DNA of 47,961 bases from positions 1 to 47,961 of the forward strand of contig CAMATH010000060.1 in assembly GCA_945860955.1 (NCBI GenBank). The letters are read 5' to 3'. Of this stretch, positions 9,055 to 17,333 are shown in pieces. Every line of letters begins with the position of its first letter. Position 1 is the first letter of the stretch. Source of the stretch: Planctomicrobium piriforme (GTDB lineage Bacteria > Planctomycetota > Planctomycetia > Planctomycetales > Planctomycetaceae). A program made the position numbers and the translations under genes. Below the pieces are notes generated by a model that saw only the letters and a list, made by a program, of their open reading frames with translations, searched no databases and was not told the origin of the DNA.

Positions 9055-10512
9055 CTACTTCTTCAGATTCTCTTCAATCGCCTTTCGCAGTCGCTTTTCG
9101 AGCTTCGGGCTATCCCCCGTGTGCTGGTAGAGCAGCTTCCCCTCGGTGTCGAGCAGCAAGACATGGGGAATCGAGCGGATCCCCAAGTCTTCCGAGAAGT
9201 CCGATCCGTCAAACAACGTCAGGTAGCTGTATTCCTTCTCCTTCAAATACGCCTTCGCGGCGTCGACTTCCTCTTCAATATCAATCGACACCCCGATCAC
9301 GACCACTCCCTTGTCCTTGAATTCGTCGTGAAACTCCTGAATCCCGGGCATCGACAGTTTGCACGGCGGACACCAGCTTGCCCAGAAATCGAGAAGCACC
9401 AGCTTGCCGTGAAATTCAGTCAGGGTACGTTCCTTTCCGTCACCGTCAGTCAATGTCGCTTCCGGCAATTCGTCTCCCAACATGACCGCGGAGGTGAATT
9501 CTGTCTCGATTTCCTTCAATTCGAACCCCTTCGGGACCGTCAATTCGAAGTCCGAGGGTTTCACGGGGGGATTCAGTTTCATCTGCGAAAGTTCGATCCG
9601 CACCACTTCGGGAGCGGTCGGCATGCCGGGAAATTGTGCCCCCTGATTCTCAATACGACGGGGGAGCAAGTCTGACTGGGCCACAAACAGCCGACGAGTG
9701 TACGCCAGTTCTTTCACCTCGGCGACGGGTTCACCAGTCGTTTCGATTTCCAATGGAATCCGGACTTCGATCACATGACACTTGGTGCCTTCAATCGTCT
9801 CGGTCCCCTTGTAGTGGATGGCCGTATCGGCGGGACGGCTCATTCGCGACAGTTCTTCGGGTAACGAGGTCAGATCGATTAAAGGCAACACGCGCGTGAT
9901 ACCGGCGAGAGGAAGTTCCCCGTCGTCGGAAGCGTATTCGAGAACCGCCTGCTGCCTTGTATTCAGGCTTCGCAGCACCTTCCCGTTGAAGGCGATTCGC
10001 AGAACCTCGTCGCGGTCGCCGTCGGCCTCGCCCTCTGGGTCGGCTTTCGCTCCCGCTTCGGGTGGCTTGACTGCCGGCTTCTTCTGTTTGTCCCCAGCGG
10101 GGGCTTTGTCCGCAGGTGCAGTTTTCGCTTTCTCGTCCGCGGCCTCTTTGACATTCGAAATCGTACCATCAATCGAGAATCGCACACGCGGCTCGTCGTC
10201 GTCTGCCACATCGGGAAGTCGTTGCCACACGACTTTCGCCCGGGTTTGAATTGTCTTCATGGGCAATTCCACCGGTTCGACGTTGATCGTGGGAGCGAAA
10301 ATCGCACCCGGTGGTTGATCGGGGATTTGCGACTGGTCGAGAACCCGACTTCGATAGGTCGCCGTGTACGAGAGAGACTTCGCCTGACTGATCACGCGCA
10401 GGCTGTCGCTCAAAATCTGTTCCGGATCGGGGTCGGCGGCGCGAGTCGCACTCGACGTTCCCAACAGAATCGAACAGAAAGCCACTACTGCGAACACCGG
10501 AAGACGACGCAT
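9055..10512 (-). CDS. Secreted TlpA/ResA-like thioredoxin-fold protein with N-terminal lipoprotein-carrier-like domain
   Basis: The 485-residue product starts at ATG 10512 (MRRLPVFAVVAF); the open frame upstream crosses the divergent DUF1501 gene and is ignored. A Sec signal ends near ATRAA (~27). Residues ~30-330 resemble outer-membrane-lipoprotein-sorting/DUF2092-like folds (QILSDSLRVISQAKSLSYTA) and carry an Ala/Lys/Pro-rich linker. The C-terminal ~150 residues are a TlpA-type thioredoxin with WCPPC (Cys381, Cys384), followed by a cis-Pro region at IRSIPHVLLLD. The probable role is reductive thiol chemistry in the periplasm. The active site is complete. Planctomycetes encode many such fusions; the partner substrate is unknown. 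Confidence 0.87.
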   Translation of the reverse strand: MRRLPVFAVVAFCSILLGTSSATRAADPDPEQILSDSLRVISQAKSLSYTATYRSRVLDQSQIPDQPPGAIFAPTINVEPVELPMKTIQTRAKVVWQRLPDVADDDEPRVRFSIDGTISNVKEAADEKAKTAPADKAPAGDKQKKPAVKPPEAGAKADPEGEADGDRDEVLRIAFNGKVLRSLNTRQQAVLEYASDDGELPLAGITRVLPLIDLTSLPEELSRMSRPADTAIHYKGTETIEGTKCHVIEVRIPLEIETTGEPVAEVKELAYTRRLFVAQSDLLPRRIENQGAQFPGMPTAPEVVRIELSQMKLNPPVKPSDFELTVPKGFELKEIETEFTSAVMLGDELPEATLTDGDGKERTLTEFHGKLVLLDFWASWCPPCKLSMPGIQEFHDEFKDKGVVVIGVSIDIEEEVDAAKAYLKEKEYSYLTLFDGSDFSEDLGIRSIPHVLLLDTEGKLLYQHTGDSPKLEKRLRKAIEENLKK

Positions 10513-10683
10513 CTCGAGACTCGTCAATGAGGGTGATGATTGCGCGTGGAGAGGAGTTCCACGGTGGCGAACGCGGCGTGGAATTCTCTTCGTGATCCTA
10601 CCACCCCATTGAAGGAACGTCGACCGGGAGGTTGGAAACAGATCTGTCCGCCGGATTGCCCACATTCTTACGGGGACGCTAAC

Positions 10684-12195
10684 ATGGAATTGGCGACCAA
10701 CGCCGTTCAGCGAACTTCGGAGTCCAACCCCATGTCCCGCCCAGTCTACAATCCTGTTTGCGCAGGCGAGTCCGCCGTCGCTCCCGGTTCGCGTCGCGAA
10801 TTCCTGCAGCGGTTTGGACTCGGACTGGGGTCGCTGGCGCTCGCCGACCTGTTGCGGGGTCAGTCGGCTCTGGGGGCGCCCGATCAGGGGATCCTCTCGG
10901 AACTGCATCATCCCGCCCGGGCGAAACGGGTCATCTACCTGTTTCAATCGGGAGGGCCGTCGCAGCTCGATACGTTCGACTACAAGCCACTGCTCGTGGA
11001 ACTCAACGGCCAACAGTTGCCCGATTCGGTCCGGAAAGGACAGCGTCTCACCGGGATGACGGTCAGTCAGGCATCTTTGCCCATGGCGGGTTCGATTTTC
11101 AAGTTCGCCCAGCACGGCCAGGGGGGAACGTGGTTGAGCGAATTGCTCCCGCACACGGCGGCCGTCGTCGACGATCTCGCGGTGATTCGGTCGATGCACA
11201 CTGAAGCGATCAATCACGACCCGGCGATCACGTTTTTGCAGACTGGCGCGCAGCTTTCGGGACGGCCGAGCATTGGTGCCTGGGTTCATTATGGACTAGG
11301 AAGCGACAACGAAAACCTACCGGCGTTTGTGGTTCTGATCACGCGTGGCAAAGGGGATCAGCCGTTGTATTCCCGGTTGTGGGGTAGCGGATTCCTGCCA
11401 TCACGCCATCAGGGGGTGCAATTTCGGGCCGGTAAGGAACCGGTGCTGTATCTCGACAATCCCCCCGGAACCACAGCCGGTTCGCGACGTCAAATGCTCG
11501 ACCGGCTCCGTGATCTCCATGAGACTTCGCGCGATGAACTGCACGATCCCGAACTCGACGCGCGGATCGCGCAATACGAGATGGCGTATCGCATGCAGAT
11601 GAGCGTTCCGGAAGCGGTCGATGTTTCGGGTGAGCCGCAGCATGTTCTCGATCTGTATGGCCCCGATGTCGCCAAACCCGGTACGTTCGGCGCGAATTGC
11701 CTGCTGGCGCGCCGACTGGCCGAGCGCGGCGTCAAGTTCATTCAGCTCTATCATCAGGGCTGGGACCAGCACGGCAATCTCCCGAACGCGATTCGCACGC
11801 AGTGCAAAGAGACCGATCAGCCCGCCGCCGGCTTGTTACGCGATCTGAAGCAACGCGGTTTGCTCGACGACACGCTGGTGGTTTGGGGAGGCGAGTTCGG
11901 CCGTACGAACTACTCGCAAGGGAAATTGACGGCGACCGACTATGGTCGCGACCATCATCCGAGGTGTTTTTCGATGTGGCTGGCGGGGGGCGGTATCCAG
12001 GGGGGCACAACGCACGGAGCCACTTGCGAATGGGGCTACAACATCGCGGAAAACCCGGTGAGTGTTCACGATCTGCATGCCACAATGATGCACCTGTTGG
12101 GTGTCGATCATGAGCGGTTGACCTACAAATACCAGGGTCGACGTTTCCGACTGACCGATGTTTCCGGTGAAGTGGTCCGACCTGTGCTGGCGTGA
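10684..12195 (+). CDS. DUF1501 family protein, Tat-exported (copy 1)
   Basis: This gene gives 503 residues from ATG 10684, or 487 from ATG 10732. The frame opens earlier at 10540 but without support. A twin-arginine signal, SRREFLQRFGLGLGSLALA, marks export of a folded protein. The body has the DUF1501 features [16 protein letters not shown], the metal-site-like [34 protein letters not shown] and DYGRDHHP. The fold belongs to the alkaline-phosphatase/sulfatase superfamily. The activity is unproven. In planctomycetes DUF1501 genes often pair with a DUF1549/DUF1553 cytochrome gene; none is present here. A second copy lies at 46095-47594. Confidence 0.9.
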   Translation: MELATNAVQRTSESNPMSRPVYNPVCAGESAVAPGSRREFLQRFGLGLGSLALADLLRGQSALGAPDQGILSELHHPARAKRVIYLFQSGGPSQLDTFDYKPLLVELNGQQLPDSVRKGQRLTGMTVSQASLPMAGSIFKFAQHGQGGTWLSELLPHTAAVVDDLAVIRSMHTEAINHDPAITFLQTGAQLSGRPSIGAWVHYGLGSDNENLPAFVVLITRGKGDQPLYSRLWGSGFLPSRHQGVQFRAGKEPVLYLDNPPGTTAGSRRQMLDRLRDLHETSRDELHDPELDARIAQYEMAYRMQMSVPEAVDVSGEPQHVLDLYGPDVAKPGTFGANCLLARRLAERGVKFIQLYHQGWDQHGNLPNAIRTQCKETDQPAAGLLRDLKQRGLLDDTLVVWGGEFGRTNYSQGKLTATDYGRDHHPRCFSMWLAGGGIQGGTTHGATCEWGYNIAENPVSVHDLHATMMHLLGVDHERLTYKYQGRRFRLTDVSGEVVRPVLA

Positions 12196-12319
12196 TTTCG
12201 ATATCATCAGCCACGACGCTGTCTGGCTGATAGCCAGTGTTTGGAGACGACCGCCAAATATCGCGGCGTCGTTCTCCCCGTTTCGATTCCCGCGTTCTCC
12301 AACTTCTTCGAGTTCATTC

Positions 12320-13456
12320 ATGCCCCGTGTCGTTCTCGCGATGAGCGGTGGAGTCGACAGCTCCGCTGCCGCTGTCTTGCTGCGCGAGCAGGGGTACGAG
12401 GTGATTGGGCTCTTCATGCGATCGGGAGCCGCTGAAGAGCAGGTCTGTGCCACGGGTTCGACCGACCTGCCGATTGTGGCCTCGGCGCCACATCGTCAGG
12501 GATGCTGTTCCGCGAGTGACGCCGCCGACGCCCGACGCGTGGCTGATCAGCTCGACATTCCGTTTCACGCACTCAATTTCCAAGATGCCTTCGGACGCAT
12601 CAAAGACTACTTTTCAGACGAGTATCTCGCCGGCCGGACGCCGAATCCGTGCGTGATGTGCAACAACTGGCTGAAGTTCGGCAAGTTGTGGGAGTTCGCG
12701 AAGCAGATTGGAGCCGAGAAAATCGCCAGCGGACACTACGCCCAGGTTTCGGCCGTTGATGCGAGTGAAACTCCCGCATTGTGGCGGGGACTCGATCCCG
12801 ACAAGGATCAATCGTACGTGCTGTTTGGCATCTCGCGGGAGATTTTGCCCCATGTTCTATTTCCCGTAGGCGGACACACGAAACCGCAGATCCGGGCGTT
12901 GGCGGAACGGGCGGGGCTGCGGGTGGCGAACAAGCCCGACAGTCAGGAGATCTGCTTTGTGCCGGACCAGGATTACGCGGGGTTCATCCGCCGATATCGC
13001 GGCGAGCAGGAGACGGCGGGGGAACTGGTCGACACGTCGGGGAAAGTGGTTGGTCGGCACGATGGGTTTGAAAAATTCACCATCGGGCAACGGCGCGGAC
13101 TGGGGGTCGCGTTTGGGGGAGGGCCACGGTATGTCGTGGAGGTCGATGCCAAAACGAAGCGGGTTGTCATCGGTGTGAAGGAAGATCTGGCGCGAGAAAG
13201 TTTGACGGCCGATCGCTTGAACTGGCTGGTGACCGGATTGCCCGAGACGTTCGCGTGTCGCGCCCAGATCCGGTATTCGCACGAGGCGACGCCGGCATTC
13301 GTGGAACGCGCGGGCGAAGACCGGATCGAGGTTCGGTTTGAGGAACCCCAATTTGGCGTCGCTCCCGGGCAGGCGGTGGTGTTGTATGAAGGAGACCGGG
13401 TTCTGGGTGGGGGGTGGATTTCCACTACACACCGTAACGGCGACGGCAGAAGGTAG
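12320..13456 (+). CDS. mnmA: tRNA-specific 2-thiouridylase MnmA
   Basis: This 378-residue enzyme thiolates C2 of the wobble uridine (U34) in tRNA-Lys, -Glu and -Gln, taking sulfur from a persulfide relay. The PP-loop SGGVDSS (9-15) binds ATP. RTPNPCVMCN supplies Cys111/Cys114, and DSQEICFVPD supplies Cys212, the second catalytic Cys. GHYAQ, DQSYVLFGI and GQRRGLGVA are family blocks. A Cys-containing insert near residues 43-63 (VCATG, RQGCCSASDA) is found in a subset of MnmA proteins. ATG 12320 starts the PP-loop domain directly; the open frame back to 12158 overlaps nothing conserved. It ends 9 bp before a convergent peptidase gene. Confidence 0.95.
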   Translation: MPRVVLAMSGGVDSSAAAVLLREQGYEVIGLFMRSGAAEEQVCATGSTDLPIVASAPHRQGCCSASDAADARRVADQLDIPFHALNFQDAFGRIKDYFSDEYLAGRTPNPCVMCNNWLKFGKLWEFAKQIGAEKIASGHYAQVSAVDASETPALWRGLDPDKDQSYVLFGISREILPHVLFPVGGHTKPQIRALAERAGLRVANKPDSQEICFVPDQDYAGFIRRYRGEQETAGELVDTSGKVVGRHDGFEKFTIGQRRGLGVAFGGGPRYVVEVDAKTKRVVIGVKEDLARESLTADRLNWLVTGLPETFACRAQIRYSHEATPAFVERAGEDRIEVRFEEPQFGVAPGQAVVLYEGDRVLGGGWISTTHRNGDGRR

Positions 13457-13465
13457 CTCCGTCGA

Positions 13466-13936
13466 TCAGCGAACGCCCGCTTCATCAAAAAAATGACGCG
13501 CGGCTCGGCCGCTGATTTCTGTTCGCTGCAACAATTCGTTCGCGATCATTTCAACCGCCCGCCAGACCTCGTCGCGATCGAGCAGGTTTTCGATCTTGTC
13601 AAGCAGCCGACGTTCCAGACGCTCGGCTTTCCGATCGCTCCCGGCCCGCAGAAGCGCGAGTTTTCGCACATCCCGCAAGTCCTGGGCTGCCGCTCGCCAG
13701 CAGTACTCCCCCGAGTGCCGTGCCTCAGCCGCTGGCCCTCCCAGCAGAATCAGCATTTCCGTTTCCAGCGTGTCCTGCTTGGGACCGAACGATCCTTTGC
13801 GAACTTCGCAATGCCCCAGCCTCTGGCGGTTGGGAAGAATGCTGACTTTGCCCACGGGGCGGCCGTGCAGCAACGCCACGACGGCATGCCCGGCTTCATG
13901 AAACGCGGTGGCGGATTGATCGGCGTGAACTGTCAT
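13466..13936 (-). CDS. Stand-alone M41 (FtsH-type) peptidase domain protein
   Basis: The 156-residue protein has HEAGH at residues ~13-17, within TAFHEAGHAVVALLHG, the zinc-binding helix of FtsH/M41 peptidases. AAQDLRDVRKLA (~85-95) aligns with the segment holding the third zinc ligand (Asp) of FtsH. There is no AAA+ domain and no membrane helix, so it is only the protease module. It could be a soluble zinc peptidase or an inactive binding module; the ligands look complete. It overlaps no neighbour and is convergent with mnmA. Confidence 0.78.
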   Translation of the reverse strand: MTVHADQSATAFHEAGHAVVALLHGRPVGKVSILPNRQRLGHCEVRKGSFGPKQDTLETEMLILLGGPAAEARHSGEYCWRAAAQDLRDVRKLALLRAGSDRKAERLERRLLDKIENLLDRDEVWRAVEMIANELLQRTEISGRAARHFFDEAGVR

Positions 13937-13969
13937 GGAATCGAATTCGCGTGGAGCGCAAATACTCGC

Positions 13970-15436
13970 TCAGTGGAACCAGTAGGAATAGATCCGCCCG
14001 TTCCGCACGGTGAACCGTAGCGACACCGGCTTCCCGACGTGCGCCTCGGTTGCGCCTTCTTCCCATTCGATCGCGCCGCGTGGTTGATCTCCCGCCAGTG
14101 GTTTCGAAGTGGCGATACTCGAACCGGCGGCGTCGAGCAACTCGGCCCGCAACTCGCCTTCGCGCGCGTTCACATTCACGAACAGACGCCCCGTCGGCAG
14201 AACGAAACGCCTCGTGGTCACGCGGCCCGGCTCACTCCCCGCCCCGAGTGACGCGAAGCCGTCACGTCGCAGGACGGCCAGGCAGATTCCCCCCGCGTCT
14301 CGATCGCGACCCGGGACCGGCACGGTCTCTCCGGTGGGGTAGGTTCCCTTGTAATCGAAGTTGCTCCGATACTTGAGACCCGTGTAGTAGAACCACAATT
14401 CGTCCTCTCGCACGACCGGAGCCGACGGACTGATCAGTTGCGTCAGGTCATACGCGCCCGAATCGACATGCGACGGCCCGATGAAGGTCTGCCGATCTCC
14501 CAGCCGCTGCCACGTTTTCAAATCGCGACTCATCGCCAGTTGAATGAGATGAAAGCCATCGGTGTTCGGGTAGTTCGGAACCTTGCCCGTGGCGTGAAAC
14601 ATCGCGGGAGTCCCCAGATAGACTCCTTCGTACCAGAAGACTCCCATGTTGTAGACATCGACTTTGTACACATCGGGACTGTGGTAGCGCAGCGGCTCCA
14701 ATGACTTATCTGCGATCCGGGATTCGATATTCCGTTTCCCCAATTCCTGGTCGCGGTCGTCGGCATGAAACACCAGCCCCAGGTCATTCCAGGTGCGAAA
14801 ATCCCGGCTTGTGGCGAGCGCCACCGCCCGTCCGTTGGGGCCTCCCCGCTTCACGGTGTGGATAAACTGTCCATCATCGGGATGGTAACTGAAATTCCCT
14901 TCGTCCGAACTGGTGATCGCGGGAAGATCCAGTTTGGTCCATTGAAACCCATCGGGAGAGACCGCGAAGCCGTCATTCAGTAATGGCGCTTTGAATCGCC
15001 GCGCGGGATCGGTTTCTTTCGGATCAATCACCGCCATGTCAATTCGGCGATTCGGATTCGGGAGCGGCTGCCAGTTCAGTCCATCCCGGCTTTCCCACAG
15101 CATCTGATCGATCGTAATGACCCACAACAGATATCGCTGGTGGGCTTCGTCCCACACCGGGGCGGTGCGGGTTTGAACCGCCTTTTTCGGATCGGGACTC
15201 CGAAGCACCGCGCCTCGCTTTTCCGGTGTGTGGAACACCCGCTGCAGCCCCGTCACGTTGGCGATCCCGTGGTCATCCAGAAACAACTGACGACGGTCTG
15301 GTGTGACCGTGAATTCGCTCGAATCGGTCGGCGATTCCTGGCTGGGCGTCCTCTCGTCGGCGAACGCCGTTCCAACCAACAGGAGGAATACGCCGACGAT
15401 TCGCACGAATCCGGTACTCACTAATGTCTCGTTCAT
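13970..15436 (-). CDS. Secreted beta-propeller protein related to glycoside hydrolase families 32/43/68
   Basis: The gene gives 488 residues from ATG 15436; a GTG at 15448 would add four. A Sec signal (VGVFLLLVGTAFA) is followed by RRQLFLDDHGIA and repeated blade-like segments: WDEAHQRYLLWV, MLWESRDGLNWQ, FKAPLLNDGFAVSPDGFQW and LGTPAMFHATG. These resemble the five-bladed propellers of GH32/GH43 and of secreted planctomycete proteins annotated as glycosyl hydrolase-like. No catalytic acid triad could be assigned by eye. A role in polysaccharide handling outside the cytoplasm is plausible but inferred. Confidence 0.72.
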   Translation of the reverse strand: MNETLVSTGFVRIVGVFLLLVGTAFADERTPSQESPTDSSEFTVTPDRRQLFLDDHGIANVTGLQRVFHTPEKRGAVLRSPDPKKAVQTRTAPVWDEAHQRYLLWVITIDQMLWESRDGLNWQPLPNPNRRIDMAVIDPKETDPARRFKAPLLNDGFAVSPDGFQWTKLDLPAITSSDEGNFSYHPDDGQFIHTVKRGGPNGRAVALATSRDFRTWNDLGLVFHADDRDQELGKRNIESRIADKSLEPLRYHSPDVYKVDVYNMGVFWYEGVYLGTPAMFHATGKVPNYPNTDGFHLIQLAMSRDLKTWQRLGDRQTFIGPSHVDSGAYDLTQLISPSAPVVREDELWFYYTGLKYRSNFDYKGTYPTGETVPVPGRDRDAGGICLAVLRRDGFASLGAGSEPGRVTTRRFVLPTGRLFVNVNAREGELRAELLDAAGSSIATSKPLAGDQPRGAIEWEEGATEAHVGKPVSLRFTVRNGRIYSYWFH

Positions 15437-15625
15437 GGATGGTGTCACGGACCTGAGGCTCCTGGGAAACTCGTTTATAGGCGAGACGCTCCGCGGCTCG
15501 CCTCAGCGCACCGCAGGTGCTGGTCGGAAGCGTCGACTGACGACCAATTCCTCGTGAGACCCGGTCGAGGTACGCGACGACGAGCGCTCCTGAGAAACGA
15601 CTGCGGCAGAGGCGACGAGTGAAGT

Positions 15626-15648
15626 GTAGCGTGGATTTGAATCCACGC
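15626..15648 (+). repeat. GTAG-headed REP-like hairpin
   Basis: GTAG (15626-15629) is followed by CGTGGATT, a 2-nt spacer and AATCCACG. A GTAG or GGAG tetranucleotide 5' of an imperfect palindrome is the form of REP sequences acted on by RAYT transposases in other bacteria. Related units occur on the minus strand at 40023-40045 and 44468-44489. Confidence 0.6.
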
Positions 15649-15943
15649 GATCCTCCGTCAATCTTTCCATACGATAATCGGCCGCCTCAAAACGCGGTCC
15701 CCTGGCGGACCGACCATTCGTGGAATCCGAACTGTGACAGTGGAGGGACGCCGATCGTGGTGGCCAATGCTCCGGTCGCTCCCGTAAAAATAAAGGCAGA
15801 TCGCGAGGCACTCCCCACGGCGGCGTAGTATTGGGAACGCAAGGGGGACTGTGCCGCGGTACTACTGTCCAAGGTCGAATCCATGTATCTTTTGAGTTCA
15901 TCGCGGTGCAGCGGCCGTTGCCTCCCAAACGGGATGCCAGCCA

Positions 15944-15978
15944 GTAGCCGGGGGTCGGAGCGCAACGCAGACCCCCGG
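15944..15978 (+). repeat. GTAG-headed hairpin, type 2
   Basis: GTAG (15944-15947) precedes CCGGGGGTC (15948-15956), a 13-nt spacer and the exact complement GACCCCCGG (15970-15978). It is in inverted orientation to the copy at 16184-16218, giving a BIME-like pair. Confidence 0.65.
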
Positions 15979-16183
15979 GAAACTCCGTGTCAGGAACAGC
16001 GTCCTGGAGGGATTCCAGAATCGTGTTCGGTTGTTTCGCTCGCGATTCTCAAACTCCCGCCGTAAGTCCTGCGCGAGAACGATTCTATCGCCTGCTGCGA
16101 ATCGCTAACGCTCATGCGGGAGTCTCCCACCCAACCACGTTTCTAGCATCCCTTCAGGATGCACGCTATTTTTCACAGTTATC

Positions 16184-16218
16184 CGGGGGTCTCCGCCGCG
16201 CTCCGACCCCCGGCTACT
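16184..16218 (-). repeat. GTAG-headed hairpin, type 2, inverted copy
   Basis: On the minus strand GTAG (16218-16215) precedes the same CCGGGGGTC / GACCCCCGG stem as the copy at 15944-15978, with a similar GC-rich spacer. The two copies face each other over ~205 bp. Confidence 0.65.
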
Positions 16219-16302
16219 CTATTGCATCCCTGCCGGGATGCGACCGGCGGCTGCGCCGCGCTGGTGGCAAAGCTGTCCATCGTCGAAATAGAGTATGAAC
16301 AG

Positions 16303-17280
16303 CTATGAAGTCGCACCATGATTCAGCCCACGCGCCACTAGGAATTCACAGTCAGCGGCTGTCGGTTCCTTTCGCAGCCAATCCACCAGTCGATCGGCTT
16401 CTTCCTCATCGCGACAAACCACCGAAACGGTCGGTCCCCAGGAAGTCTGCGCGACTCCCGAATAGCCCTCCTCCCGGAGTCGCCCGGCGAGTGCTTCCAT
16501 CTGAGGATGTGCGAACACCCCGCCTTGAACAGGTGAAAAGAAACGTCCCACAAGTGTCCCGAATTCCCAGAGCGCGACCGCGAATCGATCGCAGTCGCAC
16601 TCGATTGCCGCGGGAATCAACTCTCGAACGGCCAGATTGCAAAGGCGGTCGGTCGTCGCTTCGGGCATCGCCAGCAGGTTTTTGAACGCCGCCACTTCTT
16701 GCGTACCCGAAATCCCCGGCTTTCCCTGGGGGCGTATCAAAACAAATCGCCATTCCTCCGGGATCGCGACCCGCGCGACGAGCGGGCTGATCGTGTCTGT
16801 GGTGCGTTTGCCCGCTTCCAGCAGCAGCCCCCCCTGGTCGAAACCATGCACGCCGATCGCCGACCGTTTGCCTCGGCCCGCGCGTCGGGCCAGCTCGGTC
16901 GCCGGAACCTGTTCCTCTCCCGCGACTCTCGCCACAACACAAGCGACCGCCAGTCCCAATTGCGTTCCCGAACCGAAGCCGGAATGCGCCGGAGGAGCCT
17001 GCCGGAGTTCCAGTCGCAACGGAACACCCGGCTGGGTCGCATTGCCGTGGTCGCGGCACTTCTGCAGTAATCCGGTCAGTCGCGAGATCCACTCTGGCGG
17101 GGCGTCGATCTGATCGTGTTCCGCGACTTTGGCGAACAGTTCGAATCCGGGGCGATCGATCATCGCCCCCAATCCTCCAAACTGCCGGCCGACCCCGTCG
17201 CCGTAACTCAGCAATCCAAAATGCAGCCGGGCTCCGGTTCGAACCGTGAACGCATCATCCAACCGCCGTCCCCACACCAC
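16303..17280 (-). CDS. Beta-ribofuranosylaminobenzene 5'-phosphate synthase family protein (GHMP fold)
   Basis: The chosen GTG start at 17280 gives 325 residues; a TTG at 17304 is possible. The frame is open much further upstream, but that part overlaps the MFS gene. RTGARLHFGLLSYGDG near the N-terminus, the Gly-rich GHMP motif PPAHSGFGSGTQLGLA, and SAIGVHGFDQGGLLLE and AQTSWGPTV fit beta-RFAP synthase, the first committed enzyme of tetrahydromethanopterin synthesis (4-aminobenzoate plus PRPP, releasing CO2 and PPi). Planctomycetes are known to carry methanopterin-linked C1 genes. No other gene of that pathway is visible in the window. It directly follows the MFS gene on the same strand and may be co-transcribed. 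Confidence 0.85.
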   Translation of the reverse strand: MVWGRRLDDAFTVRTGARLHFGLLSYGDGVGRQFGGLGAMIDRPGFELFAKVAEHDQIDAPPEWISRLTGLLQKCRDHGNATQPGVPLRLELRQAPPAHSGFGSGTQLGLAVACVVARVAGEEQVPATELARRAGRGKRSAIGVHGFDQGGLLLEAGKRTTDTISPLVARVAIPEEWRFVLIRPQGKPGISGTQEVAAFKNLLAMPEATTDRLCNLAVRELIPAAIECDCDRFAVALWEFGTLVGRFFSPVQGGVFAHPQMEALAGRLREEGYSGVAQTSWGPTVSVVCRDEEEADRLVDWLRKEPTAADCEFLVARGLNHGATS

Positions 17281-17333
17281 ATCACCCTGTCCATTTGTCA
17301 GCAACTCGCCGCGTTCAATCGCCAGACTGTCGG

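Larger units (their letters stand above)
15449..16302. other. Intergenic hairpin-repeat cluster, no gene supported
   Basis: These 854 bp lie between two minus-strand genes. They hold several short inverted repeats: three headed by GTAG (annotated separately) and two of the form GCATCC(C)-N4/5-(G)GGATGC at 16147-16163 and 16225-16242. Open frames of 92 and 141 codons on the minus strand run through these repeats and have no family resemblance or ribosome site, so no gene is called. The 5' flank may contain the promoter of the propeller gene, but none was recognised. Confidence 0.65.

Noticed and set aside
15503-15965. Two minus-strand small frames in the 15.4-16.3 kb gap
   Set aside because: They read through hairpin repeats; no ribosome site or recognisable domain.
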